NCBI GenBank assembly: GCA_934718155.1
Contig: CAKUZF010000008.1
Location: 1-64,000, forward strand
Direction of reading: 5' to 3'
Origin: an uncultured Parabacteroides sp.
GTDB lineage: Bacteria; Bacteroidota; Bacteroidia; Bacteroidales; Tannerellaceae
Length of the DNA: 64,000 bases
Made by a program: the position numbers and the translations under genes. This document shows, piece by piece, positions 6,433 to 14,538 of this stretch. How positions within the stretch are numbered: the stretch's first letter is position 1; every line of letters begins with the position of its first letter. Under the pieces are notes generated by a model. That model was not told the origin of the DNA. It saw only the letters and a program-made list of their open reading frames with translations, and searched no databases.

Positions 6433-8709
6433 TTACAATCGTTGTTTTTCATTACTTGAAGACCCTCCTTTATATTTACTTTTTGTTGCGTTGAAATTAT
6501 ACTGTACAGTCAATTGCACATAACGAGAATCACTGTATTTATCATATTTAAATACTATATGGCTATGATCAATGCACCATTGAGTCTTATCTGTTCTAAA
6601 GATGTCGTTTACCATTAGAGATATGGACATCTTCTTATCAAACAACGTTTTCGAAACATTGACTTTTGTTTGCAATGATGACTTAATCAGATATATTCCA
6701 GAATTACCCGCAGAGTGCCAACCGGCATTGACCGTTAAAAACCATTGATGTGGGAATGTTAATGAGTTGTTTAACCGAATATTGAAAATCGGTTTATCAT
6801 ATGACTTGCCTGATAAAATCAAATCTTGCCATTGTCCACCCCATTCAATGCTTGGCCGCCAAATGCCTATGGTCGGAGTGTAGCTTAATGCAAAGAATCG
6901 GCTCTTTACATCATTCATATTGTCGGGTTTTACCAGAACAACAGAACTCTCATTATACAATTCAACCATTTGAGTGATATAATCTTCATAAATCGTATAG
7001 CCCAAAATAGCCTTAATATCTTTGTAGCCCAAAATGCAGGTAAAATCATTTTGTATTTGTGGCAAAAGCATGGGGTTGCCACTTTCGTACACATAAGGGG
7101 AACTATATTGTATATTACTTCTTAACGAGCTATAATTTGGATATTTAATTTTTCGTTCGTAACTTAATGTCGCTTGTAAATCTCCTTTTGAGTAATTCGC
7201 AAATAGATTAGGGAATAACTTATGATATTTCTTTGATTGTTCTTTATTCCATTCCTTATTCTTATAATAATCGAAATCGATATTCTCATAGCGCATTCCA
7301 GCCCCAATCCCCCAATTGCCGAATTGGAATTTAGAAGAAGCAAACAATGCCCAACGATTCTGTTTGGTTACATCGTTAGAATTATTGATGCCAAGTGTGT
7401 TGTTATCAATCTCATAAGTCTGTGTCATGTCTGTGTAAGAATACTCACCTCCTCCTTCTATGTTCACATACTTGTTAGTGTAAGTCAGAATTCCCTTTGA
7501 AGCATAATAATTGTACCAACGGTTGTTGACTGTGTTGACATCTTCAGATGTATTATCGGTAAACCATGAATACATATTATCTTTTTCATTCCCTTTCACC
7601 CAGTCAAAATTGAAATCCAAAGAAAGATTATTACCTAAGTTACCGGTAAAATACGAATTTATATTGTGTGTATGGTCAGGCTTGTTAGATAATGCCAGTT
7701 GCTGTTTCAACTCCATTTCATTATTTACAGCATGACTGATGTTGTTATACATATCGTTTTTCCATGTACCACTGTTCAGAACATATTGCACACCTGCTGA
7801 AATCTTTTCGTTGGGATTGTAGTTTATACCACCTACTACCTCCATTCGATTAGACTTCACTTTTTCTTCTTCCTGATAGCCTATTTCATGAACGGCATCC
7901 ACTAAACTCAATTGCTGATTGGCTTTCATGTCGATTTGTTGACGTTTTTGTATCAAATGAGAAGAGGCAAATATATCCCAGGCATTGCGCCTAAAGTTAA
8001 CAGAAGCAAATTCTTCGGCAGACCAGTGTTCGGAACATTTGGAACCCGCATATAAGGTACCGCTGAAGCCTTCTCCTTGTGCTTTCTCGGTGATTATTTG
8101 GATAACGGCTCCTACAGTAGCATCATATTTTGCACCTGGCATGGTATTTACTTTTATGCTTTTTATCTCAGACGGCATCAAACGATCCAGCTCTTTCAGA
8201 TCTTGTACCTGCCTGTTGTTTATATAAATAACTGGAGTTCCTTTGCCAAATACATTGAATTTACCGTCTTGGCTATTTACAAATGGTAATTGCGCAATTA
8301 TATCTGCAGTTTTAGGAAGTGTCTGTAATATAGTTCCTTTTACATTTGCAATCATTTCACCGCTTTTCTGCTCATAAAGTTTCTGTCGAGCAACCACCAC
8401 AACCTCATTCAGTGTTAATGGTTCCAGTCTAATTCGAAGAGGAGATGGTTCTAATTCTACATACTTTGTCTTGTAGCCGACATATGAGACACGTAGATAC
8501 ATTCCCTTTGTATTTTTCGTCGTGAAATTAAATTTCCCGTTTTCATCACTTGTACAACCTGCAATAATCGCGCTGTCCGCAGATTGGCATAAGACAATAT
8601 TGGCAAATGCGATATTATGTCCATTACTATCTAACACTGTACCTGTAATGGATTGCGCCCAACTGAACACCGGAATGAGCACAAGAATACAAACTAAATA
8701 CTTTTTCAT
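6433..8709 (-). CDS. Outer-membrane beta-barrel with TonB-type plug (OMP_b-brl_3 family)
   Basis: The start at 8709 gives a signal peptide ending FSWAQ. Residues about 20-105 form a carboxypeptidase-regulatory-like fold (TGTVLDSNGHNIAFANI). Next comes a plug-like domain (IAQLPFVNSQDG, VIYINNRQVQD, AVIQIITEK) and a C-terminal barrel of about 500 residues. It lacks the SusC hallmark and resembles the OMP_b-brl_3 group of TonB-dependent-like proteins. Placement between the maturase and the exporter suggests a role in release, re-uptake or self-protection for the peptide. None of these is shown by sequence. It starts 19 bases after the maturase stop. Confidence 0.85.
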   Translation of the reverse strand: MKKYLVCILVLIPVFSWAQSITGTVLDSNGHNIAFANIVLCQSADSAIIAGCTSDENGKFNFTTKNTKGMYLRVSYVGYKTKYVELEPSPLRIRLEPLTLNEVVVVARQKLYEQKSGEMIANVKGTILQTLPKTADIIAQLPFVNSQDGKFNVFGKGTPVIYINNRQVQDLKELDRLMPSEIKSIKVNTMPGAKYDATVGAVIQIITEKAQGEGFSGTLYAGSKCSEHWSAEEFASVNFRRNAWDIFASSHLIQKRQQIDMKANQQLSLVDAVHEIGYQEEEKVKSNRMEVVGGINYNPNEKISAGVQYVLNSGTWKNDMYNNISHAVNNEMELKQQLALSNKPDHTHNINSYFTGNLGNNLSLDFNFDWVKGNEKDNMYSWFTDNTSEDVNTVNNRWYNYYASKGILTYTNKYVNIEGGGEYSYTDMTQTYEIDNNTLGINNSNDVTKQNRWALFASSKFQFGNWGIGAGMRYENIDFDYYKNKEWNKEQSKKYHKLFPNLFANYSKGDLQATLSYERKIKYPNYSSLRSNIQYSSPYVYESGNPMLLPQIQNDFTCILGYKDIKAILGYTIYEDYITQMVELYNESSVVLVKPDNMNDVKSRFFALSYTPTIGIWRPSIEWGGQWQDLILSGKSYDKPIFNIRLNNSLTFPHQWFLTVNAGWHSAGNSGIYLIKSSLQTKVNVSKTLFDKKMSISLMVNDIFRTDKTQWCIDHSHIVFKYDKYSDSRYVQLTVQYNFNATKSKYKGGSSSNEKQRL

Positions 8710-8728
8710 AAAATTAAGTATTAATATT

Positions 8729-10060
8729 CTATTTATAATGTTCATAATAATATTCCAAACATTTATCTAATAAACCTGGTGCTTTTTGAAGGCATTGACA
8801 AAGATTGAATTTACCATTATGATACAGATTTCTCTCATTATACCACGCACATTTTCCGTTGCAAATAGGCATAAAGAAACATTTTTTACACACAGGGTCA
8901 TTATACCATGCGCAGCCTTGATGATATCTATAATACAATGTTTTATTTACAATCTCAGACTGGCCAATATAGCCTATTATTTTCGATTTATCCGAAACAT
9001 CGTTCCAACATTTATAAATTTCACCTGTTGGGCCAATAATGTATGAACTCACACATAAAGCGCAGCATGTCTTCGCTATTCTTAATGTTGGATATATATC
9101 TCCATTTAGAATACCTCTAGAATACAAATCATAAAGCATATTAGCAGTTTCCCAGCGTCCAAATGCAGGCTCTACTAAATTTGTCATATCTTCATTTTCC
9201 AATCTGATTATTCCTGGATATACAATTATATTTTTTTCAGCATATTTGCCATGTATATCATTATAGATTTGAAAAAAATCATCAACATTGTTTTTATCTA
9301 TATTTACCCTAATATGAAGTTCTGTATTAGGAAGTTTATTGACAACATTATCTATATTATTGAGAATATTGTCATATGTCGGTGCATTGTTTGATTTTAA
9401 AGATCTTAAACTATCATGTCTTTCCTTTACACCATCAAGTGTTATTTGAATAGAATCTAATGGATATTTTTTAAATAGTTCAATTGCGTTATTATTAAAC
9501 AAATAACCATTGGTAATAATTGAATGTTTCAATATCTTTGCTGTAACTTCAGTTGCAATTCGATTTAATATTTTCTCTATAACAGGTATTGCTAATAGAG
9601 GTTCCCCTCCATACCATGTTAACGTCAAAGATTTTGCATTTTCAAATCCTTTTATAAAAGAAATAAGATTATCTATAGTTTGATCACTCATTTTGCTAGC
9701 ACGCTTTTCTTTTTCAAAACAATAAGGGCAATTGAAGTTACAATTAAGAGTAGGAACTAGAACTAAATTTAATTTTGATTTATCATGTTGAACAGATTGA
9801 GTTACAAATTGGCTTTTAATAACAAAATCATCATCTTCACTCTCAGTACAAATGAATCCTTCCTGTTCAAGTTTCATCTGAATATCTTCCGGTAATTGAT
9901 TTTGTATTTCATTAGTCTTATTTTTTATTTTTTCATTGAGAAAATTATATAAATCTTCTGACAACTCCAAGAAAGAATTGTTTTTTGATGAATATGCTAA
10001 ACATATAGACTTTGAAGTTTTAAAAAAATAGGCAAATCTTGAAATTACTTTTTTTTCCAT
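8729..10060 (-). CDS. Radical SAM/SPASM peptide maturase
   Basis: This 443-residue enzyme carries the radical SAM cluster motif CNFNCPYC (Cys107, 111, 114), the GGEP motif at 151-154 and a complete SPASM region. That region has Cys336 and Cys351 flanking GPTGEIYK, then Cys391, 394, 400 and 404 in the pattern CX2CX5CX3C, and Cys421. Such enzymes carry two auxiliary iron-sulfur clusters and install radical crosslinks or epimers in ribosomal peptides. The first 75 residues resemble a PqqD-like leader-recognition domain, which is inference only. Two precursor genes lie directly upstream; a perfect hairpin separates them from this gene. Confidence 0.92.
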   Translation of the reverse strand: MEKKVISRFAYFFKTSKSICLAYSSKNNSFLELSEDLYNFLNEKIKNKTNEIQNQLPEDIQMKLEQEGFICTESEDDDFVIKSQFVTQSVQHDKSKLNLVLVPTLNCNFNCPYCFEKEKRASKMSDQTIDNLISFIKGFENAKSLTLTWYGGEPLLAIPVIEKILNRIATEVTAKILKHSIITNGYLFNNNAIELFKKYPLDSIQITLDGVKERHDSLRSLKSNNAPTYDNILNNIDNVVNKLPNTELHIRVNIDKNNVDDFFQIYNDIHGKYAEKNIIVYPGIIRLENEDMTNLVEPAFGRWETANMLYDLYSRGILNGDIYPTLRIAKTCCALCVSSYIIGPTGEIYKCWNDVSDKSKIIGYIGQSEIVNKTLYYRYHQGCAWYNDPVCKKCFFMPICNGKCAWYNERNLYHNGKFNLCQCLQKAPGLLDKCLEYYYEHYK

Positions 10061-10080
10061 CTAATAATACTTTTATAAAG

Positions 10081-10105
10081 CACCTATAGGGATTCCCTAT
10101 AGGTG
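10081..10105 (-). promoter_or_regulatory. Perfect 11-bp hairpin between precursor and maturase genes
   Basis: CACCTATAGGG and CCCTATAGGTG are separated by three bases. On the minus strand the hairpin follows the last precursor gene (stop at 10125) and precedes the maturase ATG at 10060. No strong T run follows (CTTTATAAAAG). It therefore looks like a partial terminator or RNA-stabilising element that would let precursor mRNA exceed maturase mRNA. Confidence 0.6.
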
Positions 10106-10124
10106 TTGTTATTAATAACAAATG

Positions 10125-10319
10125 TTAATCAGTCATATTATTCACATGAGTTGGTTGTTTATCTGTGGTTTCTTTCTTATTTTCATTACTGAACCAACAG
10201 TTACAATCAGTACAGCTGGAAGCAATTGCAACACTTTGTGAATTAATACCTCCTTTAATATTAACAGCTTCTTCTTCAGTGAGTGAAGTTGGTTTTATAA
10301 TTGCATTTATTTTCATCAT
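10125..10319 (-). CDS. GG-leader precursor peptide A (CxxCxC core)
   Basis: This 64-residue peptide has the Bacteroidales natural-product leader pattern: LTEEEAVNIKGG, with the double glycine at 23-24. The predicted core of 40 residues holds its only cysteines as SCTDCNCW (Cys36, 39, 41). The remainder is polar and rich in Asn, Thr and Lys. It resembles precursor B in leader and in cysteine placement but differs elsewhere, as expected for two substrates of one enzyme. Cleavage after GG by the C39 exporter and modification by the adjacent SPASM enzyme are inferred from family knowledge and context. Confidence 0.85.
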   Translation of the reverse strand: MMKINAIIKPTSLTEEEAVNIKGGINSQSVAIASSCTDCNCWFSNENKKETTDKQPTHVNNMTD

Positions 10320-10329
10320 AGCAGTATTA

Positions 10330-10518
10330 TTAATGAAATGGATTTGCTGATTTGGTTACAATGACAAGATTGTTCTTTTCTTCATTTTTATTACTGATAA
10401 TACAATCACATGTACACTCTGTAGCAACCAAACCGAATGTAGGATTTAAACCACCTTTTACGTCAAGCGCTTCTTCTATACTAAGCGTTTCTTTTGTTTT
10501 TAAAACATTAATTTCCAT
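10330..10518 (-). CDS. GG-leader precursor peptide B (CxCxC core)
   Basis: This 62-residue peptide has the leader LSIEEALDVKGG with the double glycine at 22-23. The core of about 39 residues has three cysteines as ECTCDCII (Cys35, 37, 39) and then an Asn/Lys/Glu-rich tail. It lies 10 bases upstream of precursor A in the same direction. The core starts GLNP, against GINS in A. Both cores place the cysteine cluster 12-13 residues after the GG, so the maturase probably measures from the leader. The product class (sactipeptide, ranthipeptide or other) cannot be told from sequence. Confidence 0.85.
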   Translation of the reverse strand: MEINVLKTKETLSIEEALDVKGGLNPTFGLVATECTCDCIISNKNEEKNNLVIVTKSANPFH

Positions 10519-10632
10519 TTTATCTCATTTTATTGATTTTGCCTACTCTATAAACTTTTCGGCTTTCGTTCCTTTTATACAGTTTGGTCTGTGTGATTAT
10601 TGTCGACATTAATCTTTATTTATTGTTTGATA

Positions 10633-10992
10633 TTAGCCTATTTCGATCACTCCTTCGGCGTACCACGCATCAGTTTGTATTTGTATACTATAAGTACCTA
10701 GGGCAAAAACTGCAAATACCGTATTCAATAACGAAGAGTATTCTTCAAGACTTTCGTTTGTTTCATAAAAAAATGCTTCGGCTTTTATTGATTCATTCCC
10801 CATTACTTCAGTCTTGTGCGTGTCAGAATTATAATCCACCTTTATAGGTAGACGAATAGGCAAACGATTTACTGACATGTTTTTTCCAGATATGCTTTTG
10901 CGATGAATTTCCATAAAAACACCACGTTGTTCTGCAAATGCAGAGTGTGCCATTACTAATAATAGCCCGACTAAAATAATTACCTTTTTCAT
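10633..10992 (-). CDS. Small secreted protein, DUF3244-like
   Basis: The start at 10992 was chosen because it gives a signal peptide (MKKVIILVGLLLVMAHSAFA), while the upstream frame start does not. The mature 100 residues look like a small beta-sandwich of the DUF3244 type, in which strands pack as in bacterial Ig-like domains. DUF3244 genes are common beside membrane TPR regulators of the kind found upstream here. It is first in line before the two precursor genes (114-base gap), and probably shares their transcript. Its role in the cluster is unknown; accessory, sensing or immunity functions are all possible. Confidence 0.65.
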   Translation of the reverse strand: MKKVIILVGLLLVMAHSAFAEQRGVFMEIHRKSISGKNMSVNRLPIRLPIKVDYNSDTHKTEVMGNESIKAEAFFYETNESLEEYSSLLNTVFAVFALGTYSIQIQTDAWYAEGVIEIG

Positions 10993-11120
10993 TTTCGTTA
11001 TACTATTGTTTTTAATCTGTCGTAAAATTACATCTAATATAGTTTTCAACCAAGAGTAAAAGTTTCACGCGAAGCTTTATAAATAACTGACATACTGTAT
11101 ATTACACATAGTGTGATGCA

Positions 11121-11155
11121 TTGAAGTTTTACAAGTCCTATTAAAGTTTTACAGA
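11121..11155. promoter_or_regulatory. Tandem AAGTTTTAC repeats, possible regulator sites
   Basis: TTGAAGTTTTACA (11121) and TTAAAGTTTTACA (11141) are direct repeats exactly 20 bp apart, about two helical turns. A related AAAAGTTTCAC lies near 11058. They sit between the TPR regulator gene and the DUF3244 gene. A -7-like TAATTTTA on the minus strand lies near 11023-11030. Activation of the peptide operon through these repeats is a hypothesis. Confidence 0.4.
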
Positions 11156-11215
11156 GTTACAGGAATGGTTACTTTGCTTTATTCTTGTTCAATGTTCATT
11201 AGGTAAAACTAGAGA

Positions 11216-13018
11216 TTATATTCCAATGTTGGTTATTAACCTACGAATATAAAGACCTATATTGGTATCATGCTCACCAATTCCAAGTTTCTGCCGAATT
11301 TCATGGCTTATGATGTAATGGCGTTTTATTTGGATATATTCTCCGACCTCTTTGCCACGCAATCCTATTGCATACAAGCATATGTAATTGATTTCATCAA
11401 TGGATAACCCATGCTGTTCAAGATGTTCTATAAACTTTGGATGTGACGCCGTGAAAGCAAGACGGGTTGAGTCCATAAACTTTTTTTTATCATTATGGAT
11501 AGTCTCAATCAATTTATTATAAGATTCTGCATAGCTCTCGTTATTAGTTATTTCCTTTGCTAATAAACCATTTAACATATCAAGCCTATCCTTTATTACA
11601 GATTGGATAGGTTTAGCCAGTTCTGACTGTTCCTGATATAGATTTTTCAGATTGTCACGTTCACCTTCTAACTGAGAGAGTTCCAATTTGAGATTGTTTG
11701 TTTCCAATTCATGTTGTCGCTGCTCTGCTTCAAGTCTCAGCTTGTCTTTTGCCAAATTTTCGGTTTCTAGGATTTTCTTGTCTCGTTCAAACTCAGCCTT
11801 TTCTTTTTCTTTCCGTAAGTTATCTTGTTCAAGTTTCAAATTCTCATTTTCCTTTTCTGTAAGAAGACGTTTAGTTTTACTAAGGTAACCTTGATAATAT
11901 AACCATCCTGCAAGCATGACCAATACAAAGACACTGCATAGTGTCCCTCCAATTATCCTGTCTTTTTTATGAATCTCTAAGAGATTTTTGAGTTCAATTT
12001 TATGCTTCTTTTCAGAGAATAAAAGATCTTGTGAAAGCAGTTCTTTTTGATAACGTTCCAAGATACAAGAGTATTTTCGGTATGAAGTGAAGGCTTGTTC
12101 ATATTTTCCCTGTTTTTCTAGAATGTCGATCTTTATAGAAGCATATTTGAGCGAATCCCAAGTAGATTCAAGTGTGGTTATTTCCGAGAGGAGGGATAGT
12201 GCTTTATCATATTCTGCCATCTTTGAATACCCTTGTGCAAAAAGGATGGCCTCATCAGTTGTTAGCTCCATGCTTTGATATCTTGACAAGACGTCCTTTA
12301 TTTCTTTGGACGAACAGAATTCGATTGTATAAGATAGCAGAGAAGGGAACAGATATGTATCACCATCAGGATTCTTTTGAGTCAGACGTAAACAAACGGA
12401 AAGGAGGCTGTCCGCTGCTATTCTGTTATCCTGCATGACATAACCATCAAGTGCATTTGTATAGCTCTTAATCTCAAGGATATCTCTACCTATACCACTA
12501 TATAATTTTGCGGCCTCGATGTTGTTATGTATAAACTCGTTTATCTTATACTGTTTCATATACAAAACACCCTGCGCCACAAATGCATGAGCCAGTAATA
12601 ATGAGTCAGTTACTTCTCGTTTCAAATCGCAGGCGTTCATAAAAGCATGCATGGCGGAATCATCATCACCTTGATTCTGATAAATCCGACCCTGATAATA
12701 ATATGTCCGAAGCTGCTCATTAGGGGAACCATTCTTAATATAATAATCAATAGCTGGTTGAAGGACATCAAATGTTGTGGTATCAATGCAGTTCTTGTCA
12801 AGAGCCATAGATTTAAGCAGTGCATACCTGGCAGAGGTCTCTTTCCCTTTGATGTTCGATTTAGAAATTTCATCCAATATGGCAAGAGCTGAATCGGGTT
12901 GAGTATTCATTAAGTTTTCAGCTATATCCATTTGCCTCAAAGTCGATGAATATCTGTTACAGGCAAACAATACCACAACGATTATGAATATAATGATAGA
13001 GTTTTGAAGTTTATGCAT
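11216..13018 (-). CDS. Membrane TPR regulator with C-terminal helix-turn-helix
   Basis: This 600-residue protein starts with a lipoprotein-like signal (VVVLFACN). It then has TPR repeats over about 30-330, one membrane helix at about 352-375 (GGTLCSVFVLVMLAGWLYY), a charged coiled coil to about 465, and a C-terminal domain with EINYICLYAIGLRGKEVGEY and RQKLGI, which resembles a LuxR-type DNA-binding module. This TPR-helix-coil-HTH layout is a frequent Bacteroidales one-piece sensor/regulator. It stands upstream of the RiPP genes in the same direction and is the likely control protein. The signal it senses is unknown. Confidence 0.8.
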   Translation of the reverse strand: MHKLQNSIIIFIIVVVLFACNRYSSTLRQMDIAENLMNTQPDSALAILDEISKSNIKGKETSARYALLKSMALDKNCIDTTTFDVLQPAIDYYIKNGSPNEQLRTYYYQGRIYQNQGDDDSAMHAFMNACDLKREVTDSLLLAHAFVAQGVLYMKQYKINEFIHNNIEAAKLYSGIGRDILEIKSYTNALDGYVMQDNRIAADSLLSVCLRLTQKNPDGDTYLFPSLLSYTIEFCSSKEIKDVLSRYQSMELTTDEAILFAQGYSKMAEYDKALSLLSEITTLESTWDSLKYASIKIDILEKQGKYEQAFTSYRKYSCILERYQKELLSQDLLFSEKKHKIELKNLLEIHKKDRIIGGTLCSVFVLVMLAGWLYYQGYLSKTKRLLTEKENENLKLEQDNLRKEKEKAEFERDKKILETENLAKDKLRLEAEQRQHELETNNLKLELSQLEGERDNLKNLYQEQSELAKPIQSVIKDRLDMLNGLLAKEITNNESYAESYNKLIETIHNDKKKFMDSTRLAFTASHPKFIEHLEQHGLSIDEINYICLYAIGLRGKEVGEYIQIKRHYIISHEIRQKLGIGEHDTNIGLYIRRLITNIGI

Positions 13019-13060
13019 AATGTGACACCTTTACTTGACAATCATATTATTTATCACCAT

Positions 13061-13090
13061 AAAACATTGTTCATTAAAAAACAATGTTTT
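13061..13090 (-). promoter_or_regulatory. Hairpin at the 5' end of the regulator transcript
   Basis: AAAACATTGTT and AACAATGTTTT form an 11-bp perfect inverted repeat. The -7 element at 13097-13104 predicts transcription starting near 13090, so the RNA would begin with this hairpin. It could be an operator for autoregulation or a 5' stabiliser. Confidence 0.5.
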
Positions 13091-13096
13091 CCGCCA

Positions 13097-13104
13097 CAAA
13101 GTTA
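13097..13104 (-). promoter_or_regulatory. -7 promoter element of the TPR regulator
   Basis: On the minus strand the sequence reads TAACTTTG, a match to TAnnTTTG, giving a leader of about 72 bases before the ATG at 13018. Confidence 0.55.
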
Positions 13105-13251
13105 GCATATATTTCTAAATTCTGACATTATTTCATAGAAAATTCAACTTTATGATTCATATTGTAAGATTACCTATAGATAACGCATATAAAGTGAAGT
13201 AGGATTGCACATGGTTCTCCCAAATAGCCACCAGTACCAATAGTGTTGTAA

Positions 13252-13341
13252 AAATGCAGGGTAAAGTGGGAAAATCCTGTTTTGTTATATGGCAAGCGTG
13301 GAGATGAGCCGAACGAGGAAGAACTCCGGAAAGCAGGATGA
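13252..13341 (+). pseudogene. Possible gene-tail remnant at the island edge
   Basis: A start-less frame contains KWENPVLLYGKRGDEPNEEE and then LRKAG before a stop near 13341. It reads like the end of a protein but is too short to name. The surrounding 13,105-13,353 has no other feature I can support and marks the change from AT-rich to GC-rich DNA. Confidence 0.25.
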
Positions 13342-13353
13342 GCTAAGCGCCAT

Positions 13354-13394
13354 AAAAAAAAAGTCCACCAAAGGAGCTAACCCCTTTGATGGAC
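13354..13394 (-). terminator. Terminator of the threonine dehydrogenase gene
   Basis: GTCCACCAAAGG and CCTTTGATGGAC pair around an eight-base loop. On the minus strand the stem is followed by nine T. Confidence 0.85.
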
Positions 13395-13420
13395 ACTCAT
13401 GTTGTTATCTTCTTATCTGA

Positions 13421-14374
13421 TTATTTGTTGAAACGCTCTTTCAGCTTAGCCAGCATGTCGCAAGTCATCGCGTCTAAGTCGTACTCGGGTTTCCAACCCC
13501 ACTCCTCGCGAGCGCAAGTGTCATCGAGCGAGTTTGGCCATGAATCGGCAATCGCCTGGCGCAACGGATCCACCTCGTACTCCATCTCGAACTCAGGCAT
13601 ATACTTCTTGATGTTGTGATAGATGATCTCCGGGTCGAAGCTCATAGAGGCGATGTTGAACGAGTTGCGATGAACGAACTTCGTGGAGTCGGCCTCCATG
13701 ATCTCGATCGCCGCACGCAGACCGTCGGGCATATACATCATATCCATGAAAGTGCCCGCAGCGATAGGACACTTGAACTTCTCGCCCTTAGCAGCCGAAT
13801 AGTAGATATCGACCGCATAGTCGGTCGTACCACCTCCGGGAGGCGTTACGTAGGAAATCAAGCCGGGGAAACGAACCGAACGTGTGTCTACGCCGAAACG
13901 GATGTTGTAGTAGTCGCTCAACAACTCGCCCGAAACCTTCGTCACGCCATACATCGTGCGCGGGTTGCGGATCGTGTCCTGAGGAGTCTTGTCTTTCGGC
14001 GTATTGTTGCCAAACACGCCGATAGAGCTCGGCGTAAACACGGCGCAGTGCATCTCGCGTGCCACCTCGAGCACATTGAACAAGCCGCCCATACCGATCT
14101 TCCAAGCCAACTGGGGCTTAGCCTCGGCAACCGCTGAAAGCAACGCCGCCAAATTATAGATCGTGTCGATCTTGTACTTTGAGACCGTCTCGGCGATCTG
14201 CTGCTCGTTGGTGATATCGACCAACGCAGACGGGCCCGACTCGGCCAACTCGCCCTTAGGCTCCGCTCCGGGAATATAGCCAGCAACTATATTGCCCCCA
14301 TAAATACCTCTCAACTTCATGGTTAACTCCGAACCAATTTGTCCGGTAGAACCGATTATCAATACATTCTTCAT
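13421..14374 (-). CDS. L-threonine 3-dehydrogenase, SDR type
   Basis: This 317-residue NAD-dependent short-chain dehydrogenase of the extended epimerase-like group has the nucleotide-binding GSTGQIG at residues 8-14, the active-site YGVTK and the conserved FPG further on. The epimerase-like threonine dehydrogenases oxidise L-threonine to 2-amino-3-ketobutyrate. The assignment is supported by the divergent neighbour kbl, which cleaves that product with CoA to glycine and acetyl-CoA. The two genes are separated by 164 bases carrying a promoter on the minus strand (TACCTTTG at 14408-14415). A sugar epimerase function is less likely in this context. Confidence 0.85.
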   Translation of the reverse strand: MKNVLIIGSTGQIGSELTMKLRGIYGGNIVAGYIPGAEPKGELAESGPSALVDITNEQQIAETVSKYKIDTIYNLAALLSAVAEAKPQLAWKIGMGGLFNVLEVAREMHCAVFTPSSIGVFGNNTPKDKTPQDTIRNPRTMYGVTKVSGELLSDYYNIRFGVDTRSVRFPGLISYVTPPGGGTTDYAVDIYYSAAKGEKFKCPIAAGTFMDMMYMPDGLRAAIEIMEADSTKFVHRNSFNIASMSFDPEIIYHNIKKYMPEFEMEYEVDPLRQAIADSWPNSLDDTCAREEWGWKPEYDLDAMTCDMLAKLKERFNK

Positions 14375-14407
14375 TGCATTTACTGAGATTTAAGTCATTC
14401 TCGGAGG

Positions 14408-14415
14408 CAAAGGTA
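14408..14415 (-). promoter_or_regulatory. -7 promoter element of threonine dehydrogenase
   Basis: The minus strand reads TACCTTTG, fitting TAnnTTTG, 34 bases before the gene's ATG. On the plus strand a weaker GACCTTTG at 14469-14476 may serve kbl. Confidence 0.6.
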
Positions 14416-14538
14416 AAGTTTCCTATCGAATTTATGATAAAACACGACGAGTTTTTCAAAAAAAATACGACCTTTGTGTGTCGTTTTGTTACAAACGAAG
14501 ACGGAGACTTTAAATAAACAACCTTAAACATTATAATT

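Noticed and set aside
3710..10518. Lanthipeptide or grasp-with-spasm type cluster
   Set aside because: No LanM/LanB/LanC-like or ATP-grasp gene is present; the only modifying enzyme visible is the radical SAM/SPASM protein.
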